Shown one piece after another: positions 1 to 6,332 of a stretch of 6,516 nucleotides of DNA. Numbering within the stretch: the first letter of the stretch is position 1; every line of letters starts with the position of its first letter. The notes below the pieces were generated by a model. It was given only the letters and a program-made list of their open reading frames with translations. It was not told where the DNA came from and ran no database searches. Origin of the DNA: JANLSO01 sp031362405. Its GTDB lineage: Bacteria > Actinomycetota > Thermoleophilia > Miltoncostaeales > Miltoncostaeaceae. The translations under genes were made by a program, and so were the position numbers. Where the stretch lies: positions 1 to 6,516 of the forward strand of contig JANLSO010000132.1 in the NCBI GenBank assembly GCA_031362405.1, in the 5' to 3' direction.

Positions 1-1614
1 ACCGGAGCAGGCACGTGGACGACGATCACCACCGACACCACCAGCCCCTACAGCGCCTTGCTCGACACATCAGGGCTACCCAACGGCGACTACGACATAC
101 GCGCCATCACCACCGACACGGCCGGCAACACGTTCACCTCCCCCACCCGCGCGGTCACCGCTGACAACACCGCACCGACCGGATCCCTGACCTCCCCCGC
201 CAATGCGGCGACTCTCGCCGGCACGATCTCCGTCACGACGAACTCCGCCGACACCGGAGGCGCGGGCGTGGCCCAGGTCGCCTTCCAACGGTCGGCGGAC
301 GGCGGGGCCACGTGGACGACGTTCACCACCGACACCACCAGCCCGTACGCCGGCAGCCTCACCACGGGAGCCCTCGCGCCCGGCCTCTACTCGCTGCGTG
401 CGGTGACCACCGATGCGGCGGGCAACGCGTCCACCTCGACGGCGCGCACGATCACGGTTGATCCCACGGTGACGACGGTCTCCCTCGTCGATCCGGGAGC
501 GGCGCTCTCGGGTGTCGCGAACCTCACCGCGACGGCGAGCGACACCTCGACCGGCATCGCCCAGGTGGCGTTCCAACGCTCGGTGGATGGCGGAGCAACC
601 TGGACGACGATCTTCACCGACACCACGAGCCCATACGCGGCCAGCCTCGACACCACGGCCCTGGCCGGGGGCAACCTGAAGCTGCGTGCCGTCGCGACGA
701 GCGACACCGGCAACCAGGCGGTCTCCGCCGTGCGCACGGTGATCGTCGACAACGGGGCTCCGGCCGTGAACCTCGGCGCGCCAGCGGCCGCGACCTCGGG
801 TGCCCTCTCCCTCACGGCGACGGCGTCGGATGCCGGTTCCTCGGTTGCGCAGGTGGCCTTCCAGTACTCCTTCGACGGCGGCGTCACCTGGACGACCTTC
901 GTCGCCGACACCGCCGCGCCCTTCGCCGGAACACTCGACACCACGGTCCTCGCGGCCGGCAGTTACCAGGTGCGCGCCGTCGCGACCGATGCCGCCGGAA
1001 ACAGCACCTCCTCGCCGACCTCCACCGTCGTCGTCGAGCGGACCGCTCCGACGGCGTCGCTGACCTCGCCCGCACCGGGCGCCGCGGTGTCCGGCTCCGT
1101 GACCCTGCAGGCCGATGCGGCCGACGTGGCTTCGGGAGTGGCATCGGTCGTCTTCCAGCGTTCCGCCGACAACGGCGCGACGTGGACAACGATCACGTCG
1201 GACACGACCTCCCCGTACACCGCGAGCCTCGACACGCCCGCCCTTGCCGACGGCGCGTACGACCTGCGTGTGATCGCGACCGATGGCGCGGGCAACGCCC
1301 GCACCTCGGTCGTCCGCTCCATCACCGTCGACAATGCCGCCCCGACGGTGGTCTTCACCCCGCCGGCGACGCTCACGGGTTCCGTGAGCCTCAGCGCTAC
1401 GGCCAGCGACACCGGAGCCGGCGTGGCGTCGGTGGCCTTCCAGTACTCGAGTGACGGGGGCGCCACCTGGATCACGATCACCACCGACACGACGTCACCG
1501 TTCGAGGGCGCGTTCGATACGTCCGGGCTCCCGAACAGCACGTACACGCTTCGCGCAGTGGTCACCGACACAGCAGGCAATACCGCGTCGTCGGCCAGCG
1601 TGAACGCCACGATC
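1..1614 (+). repeat. Tandem Ig-like repeat array, one partial plus five full units
   Basis: The codon for the invariant tryptophan (ATW or TW) recurs at 16, 313, 601, 889, 1183 and 1468, giving periods of 297, 288, 288, 294 and 285 bases, always in frame. Units run 1-162 (partial), 163-459, 460-747, 748-1035, 1036-1329 and 1330-1614. The cores of the first two copies are nearly identical in DNA: 12-51 and 309-348 differ at only two of 40 bases. Units 1, 2 and 4 read FQRS and units 3 and 5 read FQYS; units 1-3 have VAQV before it and units 4-5 have VASV. The array probably extends left of the window. Confidence 0.93.
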
Positions 1615-3060
1615 GACAACACCGCGCGCCCCGCTCCGCCCGCACCCCCGGCTCCACCTGCCGCTCCTGCCCAGGGGCCGGGCCTCGGATCGTCCACCCC
1701 GCGCGACGGTTCCGCCGTGACCTCGGCGAACGGCGTCACGATCACGGCGACTAAGCCGGTCGCGACGACCCGCACCGCCACGCTCAACGGCGCGCCGATC
1801 TCGGCCCCGACGATCACGGGCGGCACCGTCTCCTTCCCCACCGGGGCCCTGGCCCCCGCCCTCTACACGCTGAGCGTCGAATTGGTGGATGCCGACGGCA
1901 ACGCCCAGCTCATCCTCGTGCACTTCACGGTTCTCGACCCAGCGGCCGACTCGTTCGATGTGCCGCCGGTCGAACGCAACACGTCACCGGACGAGGCGAC
2001 GATCATCGATACCCCGGGCGGCGAGGCGCGCGTGACGATGCCCGGCGGCGCCTGGAAGAGCCCGAGCGGTGACTGGGTGGTGCTGCGGGTGCAGCCCGAC
2101 CCGCCCGCGGCCCACGCCTACCCGCGGATCACCCCCGGCGGCGTGCTGCACGACCTCGTCGATGTCAGCGCGAGCTGGGCGAAGAGCAGGCAGTCAATCG
2201 GCCGGTTCGACCGCCCTCTCGACATCCTCATCCATCCGACACTGACCGGCACGGTCACCGCGGCGAGGGTCGAGGCCGGACGGCCGACGGCAATCCGGGC
2301 ACTTGCTCAGCCGGGTGTTCTTCCCGACGACTGGACCGAGGGCTACTTCATCGCGGGCGACGGCGTTCACATCCTTTCGCGCACGACGTCGCTGTTCGGC
2401 CTGGTCTATGCGCAAAAAGCCTGCCTCACGATGAGCATCGCCGGCGCCACGGTGGCCTCGGGCCCCAAGGGCCCCGCCACGGTCGTTGTGAAGATCCGTT
2501 CCTCGGTGGCCGTTCGAGCAAGCATCCAGATCGTCGGTGGCGGCAAGAAGGTCAGCATCGCCTCGGTCTCGCTGAAGAAGGGTCTGAACAAAGCAACCCT
2601 CACCTACCCCGGAAAGCCGCCGACACGCAAGGCGAAAGCCCTCGTCACGATCGGCGCCACCTCGGTCATCAGGGAGGCACTGCCTCTCCGCACACGGGTC
2701 GAGATCCCGTTCGACAGAGCGTCGAAGTCGAAGCGCGCACTCAAAGTCACGATGCCGAAAGAAAAACTGACCGCGGCATCCACCTGCGTGACGCTCACGG
2801 TTGGGCCGACCAAGGTGACGAAGAAGGCCGGTAAGACGATCCTTGTCAGCACCCAGGTGTCGATTGCCCGCGGCGCGTCTTTGACCGTCTCAGTGACCGA
2901 CGCCAAAGGCACGACCGTCGCCGCGAAAATGCGCAAGGTCACGGCCGGCGTCACCTTCTCCCAGCTGAAGATCTCGACCAAGGCGAAGGCGCCCCTGCGG
3001 CTGGTGGTGGTGGCGGTCGGGCCCGGCGAGAGGGTCACCAAGACGTCCCGCCTGCGGTGA
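1..3060 (+). CDS. Large Ig-like repeat protein, 5'-truncated by the window edge
   Basis: The reading frame is open from base 1 and ends at TGA 3058-3060, giving 1019 visible residues; the true start and any signal peptide lie outside the window. In order: a partial Ig-like repeat (residues 1-54), five full repeats starting near D55, D154, D250, E346 and D444, a Pro/Ala linker (543-560), a shorter Ig-like module (about 563-647, containing DADGN), a beta-rich region (about 658-806, with GRFDRPLDI and DGVHILSRTTSLFGL), and a basic duplicated tail (808-1019). Repeat hallmarks are VAFQ-R/Y-S, DGGATWTT, DTTSPY, LRAVxTDxAGN and VDNTAPT. Ig-like repeat arrays of this kind usually form extracellular stalks or adhesins, so surface or secreted location is an inference. 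No LPXTG motif or C-terminal membrane segment is present. It converges on the cyclic di-GMP gene. Family assignment of the repeats is confident; function is not. Confidence 0.9.
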   Translation, partial: TGAGTWTTITTDTTSPYSALLDTSGLPNGDYDIRAITTDTAGNTFTSPTRAVTADNTAPTGSLTSPANAATLAGTISVTTNSADTGGAGVAQVAFQRSADGGATWTTFTTDTTSPYAGSLTTGALAPGLYSLRAVTTDAAGNASTSTARTITVDPTVTTVSLVDPGAALSGVANLTATASDTSTGIAQVAFQRSVDGGATWTTIFTDTTSPYAASLDTTALAGGNLKLRAVATSDTGNQAVSAVRTVIVDNGAPAVNLGAPAAATSGALSLTATASDAGSSVAQVAFQYSFDGGVTWTTFVADTAAPFAGTLDTTVLAAGSYQVRAVATDAAGNSTSSPTSTVVVERTAPTASLTSPAPGAAVSGSVTLQADAADVASGVASVVFQRSADNGATWTTITSDTTSPYTASLDTPALADGAYDLRVIATDGAGNARTSVVRSITVDNAAPTVVFTPPATLTGSVSLSATASDTGAGVASVAFQYSSDGGATWITITTDTTSPFEGAFDTSGLPNSTYTLRAVVTDTAGNTASSASVNATIDNTARPAPPAPPAPPAAPAQGPGLGSSTPRDGSAVTSANGVTITATKPVATTRTATLNGAPISAPTITGGTVSFPTGALAPALYTLSVELVDADGNAQLILVHFTVLDPAADSFDVPPVERNTSPDEATIIDTPGGEARVTMPGGAWKSPSGDWVVLRVQPDPPAAHAYPRITPGGVLHDLVDVSASWAKSRQSIGRFDRPLDILIHPTLTGTVTAARVEAGRPTAIRALAQPGVLPDDWTEGYFIAGDGVHILSRTTSLFGLVYAQKACLTMSIAGATVASGPKGPATVVVKIRSSVAVRASIQIVGGGKKVSIASVSLKKGLNKATLTYPGKPPTRKAKALVTIGATSVIREALPLRTRVEIPFDRASKSKRALKVTMPKEKLTAASTCVTLTVGPTKVTKKAGKTILVSTQVSIARGASLTVSVTDAKGTTVAAKMRKVTAGVTFSQLKISTKAKAPLRLVVVAVGPGERVTKTSRLR
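1627..1680 (+). other. Pro/Ala-rich hinge in the Ig-repeat protein
   Basis: Residues 543-560 are almost only proline and alanine, with three PAPP-like steps, followed by QGPG. The segment separates the regular repeat array from the C-terminal half. Such linkers are usually extended and flexible, so this most likely marks the boundary between a stalk-like region and a distinct terminal module. Confidence 0.75.
2422..3057 (+). repeat. Duplicated lysine-rich C-terminal module
   Basis: Two divergent copies of a roughly 90-residue beta-rich unit lie at bases 2422-2691 (residues 808-897) and 2785-3057 (929-1019), joined by a 31-residue basic linker. Both begin with a single cysteine (CLTMSI and CVTLTV), share alternating hydrophobic strands, and end alike (a valine-rich strand with a glycine, then LPLR or SRLR). 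Residues 808-1019 contain 26 lysines and 14 arginines against six acidic residues. The similarity was seen by eye; it is not a scored alignment. Confidence 0.65.
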
Positions 3061-3080
3061 TCCATCCCGTTGGGTCGTGC

Positions 3081-3100
3081 GCGACGGGCAACCCCGTCGC
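3081..3100. terminator. GC-rich hairpin between convergent genes
   Basis: GCGACGGG (3081-3088) and CCCGTCGC (3093-3100) form a perfect 8-bp stem around the 4-base loop CAAC. Outer bases 3077-3079 (GTG) could extend it against CAC 3100-3102 with a small bulge. It lies in the 48-base gap between the stop codons at 3060 and 3109. There is no T tract on either strand, which is common for high-GC actinobacterial terminators. The symmetric position suggests it serves both genes. Confidence 0.6.
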
Positions 3101-3108
3101 ACGTCGTG

Positions 3109-4782
3109 TCAGCGTCGAGAGATCGAGGCCTCGTCGATCGCCGTCGCGCAACTCGTTGCGCTCTTGGCGTCGCGCGCAGCGAGTGCGGCGATGAGGGCGT
3201 CGACAACGTCGGGATCCAGGTGGGAGCCCGCCACGTTGCGCAGCTCGTCGAGGGCATCCTCGATGGTCATCTGTCGCCGGTAGACACGATCGGAGGTCAT
3301 CGCCGAGAACGCGTCGGCGGCCGCGACGATCCGCGCTTCGATGGGTATGTCGAACCCCGCAAGGCCACCGGGATACCCGGAGCCGTCGAAACGCTCGTGA
3401 TGGTGGCGAATCGCTGCGGCGGCGTCGCAGATGCCGGGTGAGTCGCCGACGATGTGGGCCCCGATCTCCGGGTGCGCCTGGATCATCAACCGCTCAGCCT
3501 CGTCGAGCGGACCCGGCTTGGCGAGTACCGACTCCGGCATCGCCACCTTGCCGACATCATGCAGCCAGCCACCGAGGCGGCAGCGCAGAATCAGATCCTC
3601 GTCGAGTTTGAGCTGGCGGGCCGTCGCTTCTGAGAGCGATGCGACCTGCAGGCAGTGGATATCCGAAACCCCTTCACGCAGGCACGACGCCCGCGCCAAG
3701 GCCATCGCGACCCGCACTGAGTCGGGAGCCTCGGCCGCTCGGTCGGCGGGTGTGAGCTGGCCGGCGATCACGCACTGGTCGCGTCCGCGTCGCTTCGCCG
3801 CGTAGAGGGCCGTATCGGCCTCATCGGCGAGCTGCTGCGTCGTGGCCCCACCCGGACGGGCGTGCGCACCACCGACCGACACGCGTAGCTTGGTCGAACC
3901 GTCAGGACCCAGATCGATCGGGTCTCCCAACGACACCGCGCGTCGCAGCGCGTCTCCGGCCCGCCCGAGGCTCGACTCGTCGGGGATGCCCGGCATCAGC
4001 ACGGCGAACTCTTCCCCACCCCAGCGAGCCACGAGATCGTAGCCGCGCACGCCCGACCGCAGTCGGCGTGCCACCTCGATGAGTGCGAGATCACCGGCCG
4101 TATGACCGAAGGTGTCGTTGACCGTCTTGAAGCGATCGATGTCGACGAGCAGAAACCCGAGCGGACGGTTCTCGCGACGACTGCGCGCGATCTCGAGCTC
4201 GATCGCCTCATCCATCGCCCGCCGATTCGCAAGGCCGGTGAGGGTATCGGTGCGAGACCGACGTTCCTCCTCGCGAAGGGCTTGGCGCAGCAGGAGCTCG
4301 GTCATTGCGGCGGCGGCGAGATCCTCGAGCAGTGCGATCTGGTCGGCCGTCCAGATGCGGGGCCTGACATCGATCACGCATACCGATCCCACGACCTCGT
4401 TCTCTGCGCCGACGAGCGGGACGCCGAGGTAGGCGACGACGAACTCTTCGACGACCGCCGGGTGGGCGCTGAAGCGCTGATCCGTGCGGCCGTCGGTGAC
4501 GCAGATCGCCGCGCCGTGTGCGATCACCTGCCGGCAGATCGAATGCGTGAACGGGATCTCGCGGCGGCTCGCCCAGGGTTCCGCCAGGCCATTCGAGCTG
4601 GCGACGAAATGGCGGTCGTCGTCGGTCACCGAGACCAAGGCGGTCGGCACGTCGAGCACCGACGCGCCAAGGCGGGTCAGGCGATCGAGGATGCCTTTGG
4701 CAATGCCGTCGAGAAGCGGCATCGCGCGCGCGTTGTCGGCGCAGCCAGAGGTCTCGCCGGTCGGCTCGGGTGGCGCCTGCAT
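3109..4782 (-). CDS. GAF-GGDEF-HD-GYP cyclic di-GMP synthase/phosphodiesterase
   Basis: The 557-residue product has three domains and no membrane segment, so it is predicted cytosolic. A GAF sensor domain spans about 30-165 (FTHSIC at 78-83, GSVCVID at 132-138). A GGDEF diguanylate cyclase domain spans about 176-338, with DIDRFK (214-219), N222, D231, active-site GGEEF (255-259) and an inhibitory-site motif RGYD (246-249) exactly five residues before it. An HD-GYP phosphodiesterase domain spans about 370-535, with H376, HDVGK (408-412), H437, HHHERFDGSGYP (460-471) and D490. Both catalytic sets look complete, so it could make cyclic di-GMP from GTP and also hydrolyse it, with the GAF ligand or GTP perhaps setting the balance. 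The start is uncertain: ATG 4782 follows an in-frame TGA by one codon and neither it nor ATG 4722 (M21) has a Shine-Dalgarno sequence. It lies 52 bases after the NTF2-like gene. Confidence 0.92.
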   Translation of the reverse strand: MQAPPEPTGETSGCADNARAMPLLDGIAKGILDRLTRLGASVLDVPTALVSVTDDDRHFVASSNGLAEPWASRREIPFTHSICRQVIAHGAAICVTDGRTDQRFSAHPAVVEEFVVAYLGVPLVGAENEVVGSVCVIDVRPRIWTADQIALLEDLAAAAMTELLLRQALREEERRSRTDTLTGLANRRAMDEAIELEIARSRRENRPLGFLLVDIDRFKTVNDTFGHTAGDLALIEVARRLRSGVRGYDLVARWGGEEFAVLMPGIPDESSLGRAGDALRRAVSLGDPIDLGPDGSTKLRVSVGGAHARPGGATTQQLADEADTALYAAKRRGRDQCVIAGQLTPADRAAEAPDSVRVAMALARASCLREGVSDIHCLQVASLSEATARQLKLDEDLILRCRLGGWLHDVGKVAMPESVLAKPGPLDEAERLMIQAHPEIGAHIVGDSPGICDAAAAIRHHHERFDGSGYPGGLAGFDIPIEARIVAAADAFSAMTSDRVYRRQMTIEDALDELRNVAGSHLDPDVVDALIAALAARDAKSATSCATAIDEASISRR

Positions 4783-4834
4783 GCATCAGGTATCGACCCG
4801 TGACGGCCAGTGCTTGAGACGGCCGGTCCCACCT

Positions 4835-5254
4835 CTAATCGTCATCTTCGAGTAGGGCGTGGCGGACGATCGGCGAGGCGTGGTGGATGCTCAGCCGCCA
4901 ACCGTCATTGCCGAGCACGAATATGTTCGTGGCGGCCGCCTCGGCCACACCCCCACCCCCCTGGCCACTTGCGCGAATACGTTCGACGCACACCACCCAG
5001 GCGACCGGGTCGACGATCCGCACGTCGATGACCTCGACATCGAACTCGATGTAGCCGGTGTTGGCCATGATGGCCTCCCACGCGTCGCGCACTTCGGCCC
5101 ACCCGCGCAGCCACGGCCCACCCGGATGAACGCACGACGCACCGGATCCGGTGTCCCAGATCCCGTCCATCGCGTCGACGTCGAGCGCTTCGATGGCATC
5201 GTAGAAGCGCTGGTTCATCTCCCGCACCTGCTGCTGCATTGCTTCGGAGCTCAA
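4835..5254 (-). CDS. NTF2/SnoaL-like small protein
   Basis: The 139-residue product fits the size of a single alpha+beta cone domain of the NTF2-like superfamily. Hallmarks are the N-terminal helix (residues 6-33, with FYDAIEALDVDAM), CVHPGG (41-46), the RGWAEVRDAWEAIM helix (50-63), strands around IEFDVEVIDVRIVD and AWVVCVERI (69-93), and the closing GWRLSIHHASPIV (118-130). This pattern matches uncharacterised SnoaL-like proteins annotated as nuclear transport factor 2 family; members are enzymes or ligand-binding pockets and the substrate cannot be read here. A run of glycines (GQGGGG, 98-102) sits in a loop. The chosen start is TTG 5254: it overlaps the upstream TGA by three bases and has AGGAGG five bases before it. 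ATG 5239 (M6) is the alternative but lacks that spacing. Confidence 0.87.
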   Translation of the reverse strand: MSSEAMQQQVREMNQRFYDAIEALDVDAMDGIWDTGSGASCVHPGGPWLRGWAEVRDAWEAIMANTGYIEFDVEVIDVRIVDPVAWVVCVERIRASGQGGGGVAEAAATNIFVLGNDGWRLSIHHASPIVRHALLEDDD

Positions 5255-6048
5255 CTCATCCTCCTCATAAGATCCCGCACCGCCGCGATCTGGGCGGCGT
5301 GGGCGGCGGCGTGCGGTGACGCAGGGTCGTCGCTGATGGCTGCGGCGCTGATCGCAACGGCCTCGTCATGGCGACCGACGGCACCGAGCAGCACGGCGAG
5401 CTGGCGCACGAGGGCTCGGTCGCCGGGGTCGAGAATCAGCGCAAGTTCGACCGTCCACAGCGCGTCGCGAAGTCGACGGCGGCGCAGAAGCGATGTGCGC
5501 AGGTTCGCAAGCATCCGGCGTAACATCGCCTCGGCCCCGACGGGAGCCAGATAGCGCGCCTCAAACGGGACGCCCGCCGTGCGCAACACCATCTGAGCGC
5601 AGTCGTCTGCGGAGATCGCCGCCCATCCGTGAAACGGATCGAAGTACCGCGGCGTCGCGGTACTCGTGTCGGCAACCAGGAAGTGACCGGGAAGCGCCAC
5701 CCCGATCATCGGTACGCCGACCCGCCGAGCGGTCGCCAGGGTAACGGCCGACAGCGTGATCGGGAGGCCACGACGCCGGTCGAGAACGTCGTTCAGGAAC
5801 GAGTTGCGCGGGTCGTCGTAGGTCTCGGCATCGCCCCGCAGCCCGCTTGCGCGTAACGCCACGACGACCGCGTCAGCCGTTGCGCCGAGTGAACGGGCCG
5901 ACTCTGCCAGCGCATCGATGCATCCGAGGTAGTGGCCGACGTCGAGATCGGGATACGCCTCATTGGCGACGAGGAGTGACAGCTCGGCAAGGTCGGGGTC
6001 GCCCGAGCGAACCAACTCGGCAAAACGAGCGCGGTTCGCGGCGCTCAT
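5251..6048 (-). CDS. SirB1-family transglutaminase-like and TPR protein
   Basis: From ATG 6048 the product is 265 residues, the usual size for SirB1/transglutaminase-like-TPR proteins. The family core is clear: DDPRNSFLNDVLDRRRGLPITLS (78-100), GVALPGHFLV (116-125) and FDPFHGW (136-142). The C-terminal part (about 175-258) is helical and TPR-like (LRDALWTVELALILDPGD; LLGAVGRHDEAVAISAAAI). The His of GHF and the Asp of DPF fit the His and Asp of a transglutaminase-type triad, but the only cysteines are C43 and C150, neither where a nucleophile is expected, so it may be non-catalytic. The function of the family is poorly known. The frame runs open to 6420, but that extension is low-complexity Arg-rich shadow of the neighbouring genes; ATG 6048 has GGGAG upstream and an ATGA overlap with the preceding gene. 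Confidence 0.88.
   Translation of the reverse strand: MSAANRARFAELVRSGDPDLAELSLLVANEAYPDLDVGHYLGCIDALAESARSLGATADAVVVALRASGLRGDAETYDDPRNSFLNDVLDRRRGLPITLSAVTLATARRVGVPMIGVALPGHFLVADTSTATPRYFDPFHGWAAISADDCAQMVLRTAGVPFEARYLAPVGAEAMLRRMLANLRTSLLRRRRLRDALWTVELALILDPGDRALVRQLAVLLGAVGRHDEAVAISAAAISDDPASPHAAAHAAQIAAVRDLMRRMS
5260..5265 (-). promoter_or_regulatory. Ribosome binding site deciding the TTG start
   Basis: On the minus strand a perfect AGGAGG lies five bases before TTG 5254. It sits inside the last codons of the upstream SirB1-like gene, where it encodes Arg-Arg. The ATG at 5259 just after it belongs to the upstream frame and meets its stop two codons later, so it is not the start of the NTF2-like gene. 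Confidence 0.8.
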
Positions 6049-6332
6049 GTTCTCCCAGACGTCGCCAGCGCGGCGTGTTGGCTGCTCTGTGCTGCCCACC
6101 GACACAATGCTTGGGCGACTTTTCGCGCCGCGGCGCTCGCCGTATTTGGGTCGGCGAGGTTGATGTCGCGAGCGATCTGGGCGGCGGCGGTGATGAAGGG
6201 CTCCTCGGCACGACCGGCGGCAGCCCGTGCGGCCTGGCGCAGCAGAGGCCCGGCGACCGCATCGCGACGCACGAGCGCCATCTCGCAGGCCGCCAGCATC
6301 GCGACGAGCCGGATGTCGTCGACCACGCTCAT
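6045..6332 (-). CDS. Alanine-rich helical protein of unknown function (95 aa)
   Basis: I do not recognise a family. The product is 95 residues, mostly predicted helix: MLAACEMALVRRDAVAGPLL (11-30), RQAARAAAGRAEEPFITAAAQIARDI (32-57) and TASAAARKVAQALCRWAAQS (64-83). It has no signal peptide, membrane segment or known motif. Coding reality is supported by four-base ATGA overlaps at both ends (6329-6332 with the amidohydrolase-like gene, 6045-6048 with the SirB1-like gene), which chance rarely gives twice. There is no good Shine-Dalgarno before ATG 6332 (upstream bases CGCCCGA), so expression likely depends on translation of the preceding gene. It could be a small helical partner or adaptor of a neighbour; this is inference only. 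Confidence 0.68.
   Translation of the reverse strand: MSVVDDIRLVAMLAACEMALVRRDAVAGPLLRQAARAAAGRAEEPFITAAAQIARDINLADPNTASAAARKVAQALCRWAAQSSQHAALATSGRT
6052..6056 (-). promoter_or_regulatory. Ribosome binding site for the SirB1-like gene
   Basis: GGGAG on the minus strand lies three bases before ATG 6048, inside the end of the 95-residue upstream gene. Together with the ATGA overlap it supports the short start over the 124-residue upstream extension. The spacing is a little short, so translational coupling probably also helps. Confidence 0.6.

Noticed and set aside
1..1614. Regular repeats considered as a CRISPR array
   Set aside because: The repeats are about 290 bases long, in frame and coding throughout, with diverged rather than identical units; there are no short identical repeats with unique spacers.
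963..1841. Long minus-strand open frame (292 codons) opposite the Ig repeats
   Set aside because: It mirrors the repeat periodicity of the plus-strand gene, has no recognisable domain, and reflects high-GC codon bias; the sense frame has clear family motifs.
2604..3257. Minus-strand frame (217 codons) spanning the convergent gene ends
   Set aside because: It crosses the probable terminator and overlaps two well-supported genes in other frames; no domain is recognisable.
4102..4803. Plus-strand open frame (233 codons) opposite the GAF-GGDEF-HD-GYP gene
   Set aside because: Low-complexity Arg/Asp/Val composition without motifs, wholly antisense to a gene with intact catalytic motifs.
4790..4826. 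Direct repeat GGCCGTC (two copies, 16 bases apart on the minus strand) in the gap before the cyclic di-GMP gene, considered as an operator
   Set aside because: Seven-base GC-rich repeats arise by chance at this base composition, and the arrangement is not a convincing operator or promoter.
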